A stretch of 64,000 nt of DNA from Phascolomyces articulosus (GCA_025677815.1 JAIXMP010000003.1:868001-932000), one strand, 5' to 3'. Shown: positions 50,026-63,199, counted from the first letter of the stretch. Notes: a model not told the origin generated them from the letters alone. Translations and numbers: made by a program.

Positions 50026-52463
50026 ATGATCAGTACACATCAAAGATTAAACCATGGACTACTTGGATTATTAGTATGTTCATTAATCGTGGTTCTTATA
50101 TATGTATCTACAAATTTGACAACATATACAGCATTTCATACACGACGAGAATCTATTTCTGCTGAGAGTGCATCACGAAACTTTTATGAAGGTGGAATGG
50201 ATCATACAAATCCTCAAAAAGGGTTTGATGGTATTGTCGACGATCCTTTTCATGATAGCACATATTATAATGATAAAGCATTTGTTACTGTAGTAACTGA
50301 TTCAAATATGGTAATATATCATCTATAATTTGTCGCATAATAATATAACAAATCAAAAAAAATGCATCATATCACATGTATATATAACATTAATAAATAT
50401 AGATTGATGCAGCAAGAGTATCTGTTTATTCACTTCAAAATATATCAAAAACTCGTGCTAATATCATGGTGATAATGGCATTCAATGAAACATTCTCCTC
50501 AGATGCATCACACGACGACTACGAGCAATTTGCTACCAACAACGTACAATTATTAAAGGTAAATGTCATCAATTTTTATAAATTTATTACCGTTTATTAT
50601 ATTTTTCAATAATTATAATCCTAATAAACATTGCTTGTTATTTTACATAAGGTGTCTCCTGGTTATGACCCTATATCTGAAGCATTGTCCCGTTTTAGAA
50701 AAGTTGTGTACTTTTCAAACGAAATCTTGTTCAAAAAGGTAAGGATCAAAAAAAAAAATGTTGTTTTGATTGTCACATTACTTTTAATTGTGTGATGATT
50801 GCTTGGCATTATTTTTTTATACATAATTCTTAAATATCACTCATAATTTAATAAACATAAAACAATAAATAGAACGTCGATCATTATTTTAGCTATCCCA
50901 CACATACAATTCTTGAAGATAACAACCATAATATCGGTTTACGTATTTATGATAATCACTCTTCTAAAAAAGAGGATGCATCTACGCCGGCGCCACCGCC
51001 GGTATTCACTTCAACCAGCTTTCCACTGTCAGACGAGGTATAAATGGAAAGAAACAAAGGAACATGTTTATAAAAGGAGAAAAAAAACAAGCACTTTCTA
51101 CCTTTAGAAATGCAGAAAAAAAAACTAAACTTAAAATATTTTTTTATGGATGCGTAGGAAATTTTCTGGTTCAACGGACCGATGAAACCATGGGATTTCT
51201 TTCAATATCATGACATGGATTGGCACAAACTTTATCGCCCCAGTGCATTTTATAAGTGGCGCAGTCTATATGATGATATAACTGTTCCATCATCATCAGG
51301 TAAATATAGTTACCAGTTCTATTATATAAGAAAAGATAAGATGCACACATACACACGCTTAGCACAATGGAATGTATAACTAAGCCATTTTGTATAACAA
51401 TTCTATAAAAACCCCATTTATAGCAAACGGTTGGTCTAACCAAGATCGTCGCAAGTCGATATGTGTGTCTGCATCGGAAAACAATGGCCCGCTTGCAGCT
51501 ATTACTACAACTGATGAACTTATCCAAGACCGATTTTCCGTTCTACTCAGCACATATAAACCAGAACGAATTCAACACCTGACATTACTTATCCGCCATC
51601 TTTTAAAGTCTACGCTTATCGATAAAATATTTATTACTTGGCATAACCCAGATTTAGATGTTCCACCCTCTTTGTTGGAAAATATAGATGAGGCAGAAGA
51701 ACGAGTGCGTGTATTACGCCAATCCTTTGATTCGCTCAACAATCGATTTAATCCAGTGGACCAAATCCAAACAGAGGCTGTGTATATTTTGGACGATGAC
51801 GTGTTTCTTGATATTAATGACCTCGAGTTTACATTTCGAGTATGGCAACAACCCAACAATAAAAATAGTATTGTTGGGCATTTTCCACGAATTCATCAAT
51901 ATAATTCAGAAACCCATGAAGCAGTATATAAAGTCTCCAATAAGGATATTTACTCCATGATATTGACCAAGAGTATGTTTGTACGAAAAGAATATTTGTT
52001 CGCTTATACGTGGTAAGTACTAATGATTATATCTACAGTTGATTTTGTTTTCCTGTGCTTTGTTCTATTTTTTTTTAACTTTTATATAAATATTTATATG
52101 AATAGTTTGCTGGATTTGGGAATGCATCAAGACATTGATAATTGGTTGAATTGTGAAGATATTGCATTCAACTTGATGGTTTCTGGAATGACCGGAGCAC
52201 CCATGGTTGCAGTAACACCCCAAAGTCCACTTTTGGATTTTGGAACTCAAAATGGTATCAGCACAAATCAAGCCCATATGGGAGGAAGAGGTCAATGCGT
52301 AAGTCATTTTATCACGAAATATTGGAAAGAGAAAGATCCATTGGTCGTGTCTTCATCCGCTGCTATACCTTATTCACGTCCAGAAATTCGTCGAGGTACT
52401 TGGAATAAGATTGAACAGCAACTTAGAATTTATAAAGACCGTTCAAAAATAACAAAGCTGTAA
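50026..52463 (+). CDS. Type II membrane glycosyltransferase: degenerate GT8-like domain plus GT64 (exostosin-like)
   Basis: About eight exons encode some 670 residues. A signal anchor (LLGLLVCSLIVVLIYVS) near residues 12-28 predicts Golgi/ER type II topology. An N-terminal GT8/glycogenin-like domain follows: AFVTVVTDSNMIDAARVSVYSL, RKVVYFSNEILFKKNVDHYF, FWFNGPMKPWDFF. Its usual DxD position (VYLDADT) reads YFSNEI, and the His of the HxxGxxKPW motif is Trp. The C-terminal GT64 domain is well kept: FSVLLSTYKPERIQHL, SLNNRFNPVDQIQTEAVYIL with DDD (ILDDDVFLDINDLEF), GHFPRIH, NCEDIAFNLMVSGMTG, QAHMGGRGQCVSHF. GT64 enzymes add GlcNAc, e.g. in EXTL proteins. The acceptor in a fungus is unknown. Confidence 0.85.
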
Positions 52464-53392
52464 ATACTATAAAAAAAACACATTCAACGAATATTATCAT
52501 CAATGCATTTCTTCTCTCTCCCTCGTATGTTGTACCAACAATACTAACCAAAAAATATATATTAAATTATTTTCATTCTTTTTTTATTTGCATCCATTCA
52601 CCAAAGTTATTTCTGTTTGCTCATTTGTTTCTATTTGTTTGTATATATTATCATATATTCACACTTTTTTTTCATGTTTCTTCTTTTCCGTTTTGCATTT
52701 CTCCTCAAATATTAAAAAATATTGTACAATTATTATAAAGATAACATAAACCGAAAAAAAATTGTTTTAATTTTTATCACATTATACGTATTAATATATT
52801 TTAGCAAAAACCCATTTATATATCTACTATTATACACTTGATCTATAGTACTATTATGACAACAAAATAACCTCAACACCTTTAAATATTTTGCATGTCA
52901 AGAAAGGATGTTGTTTTCCAATATCCCTATCATCAATAGCATTTTATTGATAAGATTTATGAGAAACATCGGTATAAAATTACATAACAAAAATATTGAC
53001 ACATTCGTTGGAAGTTATTCTACACCTAAAGTTGTTATAGTAAGTGTGCACTAAGTATCAAAAAAAGAGAAGAGAGAAAAAGTCGGTTTTGCATAAAAAC
53101 GAATGGAGTATATATATCTACTCATATTTATTTACAAAATCGTATATCTTTTACATTCATATAATGCTAAAATAAATGATATCTGTGAGTCCAAAACAAA
53201 CCATAAAGATAGACATGATACCATAGTAAACGACAATAACCCAGATAAGCTGATGTATAAAACCAGTACGTATATGCAGCAAAATGTTGATCGCCTATAA
53301 TATTTTACTATTAAAAATATATAAATGCAGCAATTGACTATGCTTTATTATTATTATTATTATTATTGACACGGTTATTTACTTTTGCTATG
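52464..53392. other. Convergent intergenic region
   Basis: This lies between the 3' ends of the glycosyltransferase and NELF-C/D genes. It is AT-rich; a 65-codon frame at 53103 has no recognisable content. An ATT repeat precedes the NELF stop codon. Confidence 0.6.
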
Positions 53393-56053
53393 CTAATGTA
53401 ATGATTTTCGATGTGGTTTTCGTTTTGCAACTAATATCTCCAGTTTCTCCTCAAGTTCATCTGTCATAACACCATTGACTGCATCAGGTTCTTGTATTTG
53501 TACTAACAAAAAAAGAATATAATATCAAACGTGTTAGCTTTTTTCCTATTCATCATTTTTTTTTAAGATAAAAAGAACGAAGTACACCTACCAATAAATT
53601 CATCAAGGATCGGTTCGAAACCTTTGACAAGAACAACTGTGTCAGCAATAGGTACTAAAGTATCAATAATATGTTCAACAAATTCAATACTAAAAGGCAT
53701 CTGTGCCAATTCTAATACTTTAGTGACAAAATGAACTGTTAAACTATAATCAATTTCACGTGCCACGCTTCGAATAAATTTTAATACTGGTAATGCATAA
53801 TTCAATTCCACAAGATTGACCAATCGTTCAATCCATTGCTTTTGTAATGCAGCCTATACATATGTATATCAAAAAATAAATCAGAATACTACACGCTTTT
53901 TCTTTGTTTAAATGATGGAAACAAAAATATTAACGTACCAAGGTTTCAGGGGCAAAGTTTTGATATGGATGTAAAAAGCATTTTTTGATCACTTCCAACA
54001 CAATAGGTTGTTGTAACGGATGAGCGGTTGCAATTTCATCTAGTAAGAGGTGAGGTAAGGGTACTTCCGTTGTACGATAATAAGTATCATAATATTGTGT
54101 TCGTGTTGAAATGTATTCAATCCATAAAAGTATTCCCATGGAAGCCGCTGGTATCCTATTAAACATATAAATCATTTGACATTAGGATTCTCTATGGTGA
54201 GATAAAATTGATTTTCTTCTAACCTACTCTCTCTTTTGTTTTTCTGTAACTTACTGAATGCCTTCCATAATATCTAATATGGCACCTGAAAAGTTTGCAC
54301 CTGCTTGGTTTTGTAAAGCTTTGTATAGGTTTCTTAACGTTCTACCCACTCTTTTAAGAATATCTTTTTGTTCCTAAAAGTTCATAAATAAAAAGAAAGG
54401 TATCATGAGACATTAGATCAACGGATCATCATGTTTTGGTATAGAAAAAAAAAATTAGTTACATCTCGAGTTTTTGATTCATCGAATGCAGTTGCATACG
54501 TCAACAGACCAATTAATTTATCAACAAGATCCGATTTCATATTAGGTACTGCATCAGGTACATAAAGCGCCCGTAACATAAGTTCTACATTGAGTATGCC
54601 AAAAAAAAAGTTATTAGAATTTCTCCATCACATGTTTCTTCCTTCCATATCCTCCTTAATCCATCCAGTTCATAACTTACCAATAAAATCATAATCGCGA
54701 ATAAAATAAATACTTGGTGCATTGCTTGAACTATAAATGTTGTAAATCTGTGTATGTAAAGGGGAAAAAGCACAAGTATAAGTAAAAAAGATCAATTTCA
54801 AATTCATCTTTTCATCACTAGGTTGATGAAAATGCTACTTACCGTCATAAGATCCCCTGGTGTTGGCTGTCCAGAAGCTCGAATGGCTTTGAGTGCAGTT
54901 GCTAAATTTTGTGGCATACCAAGTGCACATGATTTTATGATATATACTAATTCATGTCTAAATATATATGTATATATAAAAGAGAAGCCAATCATGATCA
55001 ATTAAAAAAAAGTATTTACTTGGAGAACAGATCTTCCCTTCTTTTTTTTTTTCTTGTATCATTTTTAAAAACTTACTGTCCATGAGCTATAGCTGCTTTT
55101 TCCAATTCTTTTGCCAAGCGAAGAAATGAAAGGTCATTGAATTCTTTATAAAGTCGTTGAATAAGTATTTGAGCATAGAGATAGGTATGTTGTTGATCTG
55201 AGCAAACACGCTATTTTATAAAATTAGAGAGAGAGAAAGCAAATTACGCATGAAACCTTTCCTTTCCACCCACATCCCAATCCCAGTAGCAATCTTTTAT
55301 ATTTACCACGAGTTTAGGCAAGTTCTCTTCAAAGTCAATATCATCGTTCCCTCCTAATTTTCCAAATGCGTCATTTAAGATGTAGTTATACACTTTGATA
55401 TAACTCGAGGCAGTTCGTAATTTGGCTACTTCGTGCTGATATCCACCTTCGGCGATTCTCTAATATATGAAACATCAATTTAGTCCGCATCACATCTTAC
55501 CGTACTCCCCAATCAAATAATAAACAGGTCCTTTCTCTCTTTAAGTATATATACCATTATTGCAAAGTTTAAAAATTCGCAACGAGGGTAGGTATCAAAT
55601 AATTTATAAATCATATATCGCCATTCTGTATCATGCACAAGTCCGTCTAACCAATCCAGTGATGTAGGTGACTAAAAGATGATATATTGTGTTTTTTTTC
55701 GTGAGCAACGCTTCGATAACAAACTTAAATAGTTTCCTTCTTTAAACAAAAGAAGATATATATACCTCTGTATGCATGAGAGCTTGATCGATCGCGTTTG
55801 GATCAAACTTTTTCATGAGCATCTTTTTGACGGTTTGGCGCAAGATCGCTTCACAATCAATACCCATCGTAGATGCTGCATTGGTTGTCACTTTAATCAT
55901 TGAAGGATATCCGACATAGGATTCTGAAAGTGCTGATACAGCGTCCATAGGTGCACCTCCATTGCTGATAAACGGTTCGAATGCCGAAGTATAAATATCA
56001 GGTTGAAGAATGGCGTCTATAATATACATAATATTTTTTTGGTTACGATCCAT
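53393..56053 (-). CDS. NELF-C/D (TH1) homologue, negative elongation factor subunit
   Basis: About eleven exons encode some 590 residues. Collinear matches to animal NELF-C/D (TH1L) run along the whole protein: AILQPDIYTSAFEPFISNGG, KKMLMKKFDPNAIDQAL, LDWLDGLVHDTEWRYMIYKL, the block with GYQHEVAKLRTA, CSDQQHTYLYAQILIQRL, ALKAIRASGQPTPGDLM, RIPAASMGILLWIEY, LLLDEIATAHPLQQP, and LNYALPVLKFIRSV. It lacks the long acidic N-terminus of the animal protein and has a basic C-terminus. In animals NELF-C/D binds NELF-A inside the NELF complex that holds RNA polymerase II at promoter-proximal pauses with DSIF. NELF is absent from budding yeast. The gene's partners are not in this window. Confidence 0.87.
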
Positions 56054-57029
56054 TTCAAACCATAAAACGTTTTACTGCGTTGATTCCACTCGCTTAAGGT
56101 AATAAAAATCAAGTTACCTTTTTGTGTTAACTTTAATGCGTAGGTATGGGAATGTTCCTATGGATAGGCACGTTAATATTCACTTGCATAATAATAATAA
56201 AAGCTTCATTTAAGTTCTTTTTTTACCATATTATTTTTTTCTGTGATATTTCGAAAGTTAAAGGAGAAAGAAGGTTTGATTCTTAAAAAAAAAGTCCGGC
56301 GAGTACCTGGACAATTCAATTCGGCTTAATTTTACAGCAAAAGCTGCTTCGGTAGTCATTGTCTGCAAGGCCTAATAGGCTTAATCTTTGTCTTTATAAC
56401 AAGCAATCGTATTAAAGGATATGTTTTGTTTCAATGGTGTTTCATAATAAATTAATTAAAATTCGGTCTAAAATATCTACCACTTAATATAAACCTCTGA
56501 TAAATGTTTTGTTTACTATTATGCACGATGCATAGCTAATCTGTAACAATGGTTGGTAGTTTTTTTTATTAGGATGAGCAATTACGTTATATATCTTTAT
56601 TCCCAACATCTCCATAAAATAGGTAAAAAATATTTATTTGCGCTACGGTTTGCAATCAGACCTGTCAGACGGGTCGACCCGTAACTCCACCCACAGGTTA
56701 ACAGGTTGAGTTGGCGTTTTTTGGACTCACAGGTCAACGTGTAAGATTCTTGACTCGACTCGCTGGATCAAATTTTAATAATAGAGTTAAAAAAAGGCGC
56801 AGAAGACAGCTTTGTACCAAAAATATATTAAAAACAGTAATAAGCACTTAAACAAAGTGCCTAATCATATATTCATTCTTTTAAAATATGATAAAGAGAA
56901 AAAAGCGTACGTGATCAAAATCGGGATTAGACACGTTATTGTAGAAAACCCTCAATGATAATGATTTCAATCCAATTACTGTTTAAGTTTGTTGTGCTTG
57001 TCGTGATCGAGAATAGGTAGTACGTAATA
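56054..57029. other. Intergenic region with a degenerate GACCCGT/GACTC repeat patch
   Basis: No gene is seen. At 56657-56770 a GC-richer patch contains related short words (GGGTCGACCC, GTAACTCCACCC, GGTTAACAGGTTGAG, GACTCACAGGTCAAC, GACTCGACTCGC), resembling a decayed minisatellite or transposon-derived repeat. The rest is AT-rich. Confidence 0.5.
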
Positions 57030-58310
57030 ATCTTTAGTCCTGTTGCGCGAGAATATCAAAAACTTCAGGCAGTTGTGTAGTATGATGATATATGATTTTC
57101 GACAACTCAATGTAGGTTTTGTTGTCGAATAGGATAAGTGCTTTCAAGGACGTTAGTCGTTTTAAAAGTTGGGTCAAAGAATCAGGAATTATTCTATATG
57201 ACAAACTGAGCTGAGTCAGGTATCAATTCGATAGGTTCAATGAAGACGTGGTATATCCGAAATTGGCTCGTCTTTCAATTATCATGTTGTTAATGATGTG
57301 TACATTATATCACATTTGTGCTGCATCAGTTAATCGATGTTCATGATTAAAATCGCTGTTGTTTGTATTATGCATCAATTACAGTTCCTTCTTCGAATCC
57401 TTTTTTAGCAGCAGAATATTTCGTAATTGTTGGTTGTCGAAAGGGATTGCTTCTTACTAGATAAAAAATACATTTCTTTAATGGCGAATACCATCATATA
57501 AAAAACAACTACAGGTAGCAGTAGTGTCCTTTTCCTCCTTACTCCCTGTAAACACTTACCCGATGTTTCAATTTTACTCGAGTATTTTCAACCCATACAT
57601 ATCGAACGGGTCACCTGATTCCTGATGTTCTCCTCATGCGTACTAATTCACATAACTTCAATTTGACAGTATTCACATGATCTGGTTAAACATTGTATAT
57701 GAATTGAACTAAAGCGTTCGTGTACTTTTGCAGTTCACTATAATCCAAGACAGAATCTATATTCTTGGCCAGTCTTGTAAAACAAACTTGTACCAAAAAT
57801 GATATGAAAGTACCAATTGAGACAGACAAGGATGGTAATATACTGGAATTAATTTTATAAGGAAATCGTCGCACGAGTAGTTGGTTTTGGGATCGAGTTT
57901 CATTCACCAAGCAATCGTGTTGCTGCTTTTGTTCTGGAAATACTGCTTTGAAATAACATCAGCTACTATTTTTGTAGGTATCAGCAGTTTCCCTTGTGCA
58001 TTGCCTTGTCAAAGTAAAATGCTGGCTCTCATGTAATATATGTCTGGGCGAAGCAATCGTTGTTTTTGGTCAATGTGTTCCAACCTGTATGACGCAATCG
58101 TCGATCGCTTTTTGGCATGGTTGAGACTTTTTCATAGGCAAAAGCGCGATGCAATAAGATCAAATATTTGAGATCTTGATGTATGCTACTCAATGCTTTG
58201 GTATATAATTCAATCGCGTGTATGTAATCGTGTGTTGCGTATATATTTTTTCCTTGATCAAACGCGTTTTGGAGAAGAGAGATCCAATTGCGTTGGTGTG
58301 AAATGGACAT
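57030..58310 (-). pseudogene. Degraded TPR/F-box/LRR gene relic
   Basis: The 5' end still reads MSISHQRNWISLLQNAFDQG and IHAIELYTKALSSI with LLHRAFAYEKVS, a TPR-type N-terminus of fungal TPR/F-box proteins. Downstream, in shifted frames and interrupted by stops, are an F-box-like block (KTNYSCDDFLIKLIPVYY, YHFWYKFVLQDWPRI) and leucine-rich blocks (YLTQLSLSYRIIPDSLTQLL, RLTSLKALILFDNK). The order matches the TPR-F-box-LRR architecture of the intact gene at 60245-62659, though the sequences are only distantly alike. It is a decayed family member. Confidence 0.65.
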
Positions 58311-60244
58311 ATGAATCTGATATGATGTTGAGAACGGACTTATTTGAAATTGTTAAGTTGCTACTGTTGGCGTTATAATTAGAAAACAAAAAGAAGGGAC
58401 GCGTTATTTGTAAAGCGTAAGCTCTTATGACCCAGTCGCAAAAATATGAAATAAAGCATGGAAACTAGTATAATACAATATGTTTTTTTAGTTAAAGATG
58501 CTATTTTTATAAAGTGCAACCCTATCATAATAATATTAAAGTACTTCACCATCATGTTACTATGGTTTCTAAAAGCTGTCAAACATAAAATTATTTTGTG
58601 CGCATTATTATGATTTTTTTTTTTTCAATATAAAACTTTATATACAATCTGCAAACGAATCTTGCTACTGTCATGGAGATCCCTTTTTTCCTTTTCTGCA
58701 ATCGTTATTCAAATATCATTACGCAAAAAAAAAAGAGAGAGAAAGAGATCATATAATAAAATAAATAGCACACGCACGTTCAAGTTGACCGCTAATTTTA
58801 TATTATGCACTATAATCAACCCTTCGTTTACAACAACGTGTTTGGTCTGTGCACCACTTTATTATTATTCTTCATTACAACAATTAATAAAAAAACTACA
58901 TTTATAAACAGTTTGAAACAAAATGTAAAAGTTCATGGTTTGAACATTAACATTTTATTTTATTATTTAAAATAACAGAGACTATTACTATTATTATTTT
59001 ATAATAATAGTATTTTTTTTTATCATTTTCTTATTTGAGTATTTTCTTCATTTTGAAGATGAAGGAAAAAAAAGCCATTGAAAAAAAAAGAAGAAACTTC
59101 TTAGTGCTTATAAAAAGCTTACATTGGCCAATACTGTTTACGAAAGAGGATAGAGAGCACAAGGCCTTCCACCCCTCTCCAGGGACGAATGCCGGTTGTT
59201 TTTGATCCTGGCCAGGATACGTAAAGAAAAAAAAAGAGAAAAAAAGAAAATGGCGAAATCAGTTGTCTTTTATATCTTTTTTTCTTAAGTGACTGTTTTC
59301 AATTCTGGTGTTGAATTTCAATCGCTGCGGCAGGCTATAGCTTTTATATATAAAATATAGGGTATATGAACAAAAACTTAAAGAGGATGATAATTTGAAA
59401 GAAACGATGAACGGTAAAGAAGTATAAAATTGTTTCCTTTGGTGGTCTTGCATAAATTTTAATTCTTTCTTAGTCTCAGCCAAATGTGTTTCACATCCAG
59501 CTCCGATGGAAGCACAGGCCTTTAACCCCTTATTTATTTTTGGTACACTTCAAAATGATATAGTAATTACCTATTATAGGTACAAAGGGATGAATACCGT
59601 TTGATGAAACTTCATTATGTTATAGGAAGAAGTTATTGGGAAATGATTATTGGTAAGAAAAAAAGTAAATAGTATCTTGAGCGACTGATACAGCAACACG
59701 AATAAACTTTTTTTATAATATTATTTTTTACGTGTTATTTTTATTATCAATAATGTTATACGTGTTATTATTAATGATCAAACATTTAAGGTTTTATTTT
59801 CATTATGATATTCTGTTTGTAACACATGATCACATTCACATTCTTTCCAATATGTATTTTGTATAGAATCTTTTTACTCTCACAACAGCGAAAACCACCA
59901 AAACGAAAAAAGCCGTGATCATCTCGTCGTCGTCATAATGTTTATCATGCTCATTATTATCACTCTTGTTATAGTTGCCGTCGGATTCCTGGATCAAATA
60001 TATTTTGTGTAAGCCCTTGTTTATTTCATGATTAACTAAAAAATCTGATACGCTGGAAGATACTGACTGAGTTGGGAATTTATTTACTAATAGGAAGATT
60101 GTAGTCAATGGCCATGTCAAGTAGTAGTAGAAAGGAGTATCAATAAGAGGGAAGAAACTATTACTACTAATTAGCATTACAATGAAGATACTATATATTA
60201 ATATAATAAGAATACTTAAGTATTTCTATTGCTATATAATACGG
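58311..60244. other. Gene-poor region
   Basis: Nearly 2 kb of mostly AT-rich DNA without a supported gene. It holds an AT hairpin at 58986-59012 and a GC-richer island around 59115-59220 that contains the perfect palindrome ATCCTGGCCAGGAT at 59205-59218. A 113-codon minus frame at 59836-60177 has no recognisable features. Confidence 0.5.
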
Positions 60245-62659
60245 TTAGGTGTTTGTGCCATTGTACTGACTGTCAACTGCCTCGGCTATAAAATCTTGAA
60301 TCTCTTGATCAGAAATACCATCCATCGACGAAAAAATCATATTGGCAGGCTTAATATTGCGCTCTTGATAAAATCTTCGAATGGATGTCTTTAAACACTC
60401 TCTTGTTAAATTGTTTTCTCCAGTGATCCTTATCATTTTCAGCTTTGGTATATCTGCCAATACATTGAGTATTTCATTTGTCACGGAATTGGTATGAGAA
60501 ATACTGACTTGTTCTAATAAGGATGGTGATGTTTGTCGTTTCTCCTTTGCTAATGCTGATGCATTATTAGTATTCTCTGGTTGTTGTCCTCCCTGCTGTT
60601 TCCTTTTTTTTTTGTTTTCATTGCTATCAATAACAACAGAGCTACAATTACCGTGACAACCATCATAAGCATGAAACTTGAACAAATCCAACAAGGTTGA
60701 GCTCACGTAATTAACAGCTGAAACAGTCAAATACTTCAATCTTGACACTGTCATGAGTGCCTTGACAACTTCATCTGATATTCCTTCTGCCGTTTTAAAC
60801 TCTACCCTCTCTAAAAGTGAGCTCATTTTTAATATGGGTATAGCGATTTTGTCTATGCGTCCAAATCCACTCATACTTGTGTATCGAAATTGACGTAATT
60901 GAGTAAAAGGGCATAATCCGATAAAGAAGGATGCTACTGCTTGTTGTTGTTGTCCATCCTCCTCCTCCGAAGGGATAGTCATGGTTGGCCAAATGACTTG
61001 CGAAAAAAAAGCATGATGTAGTGTCAGATTGAGAGTTTTTAAAGTATCCTGGCTCTTTTTTAATAGGGGCCTGAGAGCAACCGGATTGAACATGGTACCA
61101 TCATTCACACTAACTACTTCCAATCCACCATTTTGCTTTTTTTGTTTATCAACCTTGTTTTCATGTAACAGTCGTGGATAACCAATGTATTGTTGTTGCC
61201 CTTCGCCTTCTATTGAAGATATGGTGATTATATCTTGTGGATTTGGTTGAATAAGTACTGTCTTTAAATTTGGACAATGCTGATCGAGTGCTGCGAGAGT
61301 GAATGCTTCCACTTTATTGGATGAACCAAAAGCACGTAGATTAGGTGATCGACTGACAATATTCGCTATTCCTTGATCACATAACTTATAACAACCATTG
61401 ACGGCAAAACTTTTTAATTGTTTGTACAAGGGTTGTTGTTGCTCATTAGAGTCATTGTTATCGTGAACAGTTGGAATAGGGTATATTACTGGTGAATTAT
61501 TGACCTTGATATGCAAATATTGTAACTTGGGGCATGACGATAAGATTAATCCCAACGGAAAATTGGCGGATGCACTATAATCAATTACATCGTTAATATC
61601 AAGACACGTCAAATTATGCATAAGAGGGTATATAAATGATAGTAATAATTTTAAGTTATAAATTGTCGCTACGAAATTCGAAATATAATATACATATGTC
61701 AATAATAAAATAACCAATTCTTTATTTATTACCACCATGTGGATGTCCTTCATATTTTTTAAAAGAAATCAAGCAATAAACTTCTCTTACCACATCTAAT
61801 CCTTTTGACACTTGCAAATTTGCCATATTGTGCCATAGATACGAGCCTATATAGATTATTTTCTTCTAAACCAACCAATGCGACGTCCTGGACGTAGCGT
61901 TGAACCGTCGGAAGATATAGATACGTTTCATTAACAAAGTTTCGATACCAGTCGCATTGCAGCACGTGCCATAAGGAGGGTATTTCAAGAACATAATGGC
62001 TCCAAAGTTTAGATACCACAGCGAGTTCTTTATGGTCATCCCCAACGTAGTCGAAGATCAATGTTGTAATATCGAGCGGGAGCATGGTGACAAAATCAAT
62101 GCGTTTATGCAACTTATCTTGAGCAATTTGATAATGATTATGAAGAAGTAATATGTGTTCTTTTTCTTCTCCTTTATTATTATTGTTATTCATTACCGGA
62201 ACAACAAGCGCAGTTGTTTGTAGGTATTTATTGTAGATGTTGATAGCAGCTTGTTGCTTGCCTTGTTGGGAATACAAATAACCACTGGCGAGGTAACCAT
62301 AAGGATGACCTGGGTTTCTATGGATCCATGCATTTACATAAACTTGAGCTTCATCAAATCGACCTTGGTTTGCAGATCGAGAGATTTGTTCCTTCAATGA
62401 TGATAGTGTTGTTACGACTTCTTCTTTATTGGTAATAATCGTGTCGATATTATTGCTGCAGCTGTTACTGTCAATATGATACAGAAGTGGCAACTCACTG
62501 TCGTCTTTAAAACCACCTAATAAAAATTAACGCGTCCATATCGTGTTAATATGAATATTAACTACTAAAATAAACCCTGTGGAATAATATTGTTTCAGAA
62601 GAGATAAGAATACCTTCATGTTGAGCATCTCCAGAATGTTGACATTGTCTCTCTGTCAT
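60245..62659 (-). CDS. TPR/F-box/leucine-rich-repeat protein (Pof3-like)
   Basis: Three exons encode about 720 residues: a 16-residue first exon (MTERQCQHSGDAQHEG), a second exon to about 61780, and a long third exon. Residues 40-130 are TPR-like (SANQGRFDEAQVYVNAWI, SGYLYSQQGKQQAAINIY). An F-box follows (IDFVTMLPLDITTLIFDYVG, LAVVSKLWSHYVLEIPSLW). The rest is leucine-rich repeats (CPKLQYLHIKVN, LKSFAVNGCYKLCDQGIANI, NLRAFGSSNK, LLERVEFKTAEGISDEVVKAL). F-box proteins deliver substrates to SCF ligases, here possibly via the LRRs. Pof3/Dia2 of yeasts has the same domain order and acts in genome stability, but F-box families are large in these fungi, so orthology is not claimed. Gln and Asn runs interrupt the LRR region. 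Confidence 0.82.
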
Positions 62660-63199
62660 TATCAAACTGTTGTAAACAGAAGCAGAAGGAAATGGAGATG
62701 GATTTATCAAGGTGACACAACAGTTAACTTGATATATTAATCAACAAAAGTGATGTGTTTCTTAGCCTGTTGTGGCTTTTCCATGGTATTTTCTTACCAC
62801 AGGTGTCGCAGCAATGAAATTGATTTGTTTCAAGGAACTCTATACTACTCCATGAAAGGAACCTGAGTCTTATTTTCATGCACCACCAGCTGCAGTTACG
62901 TTAGAGAAATAATCCCTTGTTTTCCACCATTGGTACTACTAATAAATAATGAATTCTTATTAGAAGAAGACTTGTTTAGCTTTTACAGAGTTGAAGAACA
63001 CGATGAGATTGATAAATATTCTGTAGTTATTTACAAAAAAAAATGATGCATATCAGTTTCGTAGTTTCCATGGAGATTTTATCACAAGTTTCGAAGCAAG
63101 ACGCATAAAAAATGCGGAAACTGAAACAAGCATTTTGATATTCGTTTTTTAACTTTTTTTTTTGTTGATATTACTCAACCTTTAAAACAATCACATACC
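62660..63199. other. Divergent intergenic region
   Basis: This 540-base gap lies between the F-box gene and the Jjj1-like gene and must contain both promoters. No specific site was identified. Confidence 0.6.

Noticed and set aside
53103..53300. 65-codon plus-strand frame between convergent genes
   Set aside because: No motif and located in a 3' flank region.
59836..60177. 113-codon minus frame with hydrophobic ends
   Set aside because: Low-complexity Asp/Asn stretch and no recognisable family; insufficient evidence.
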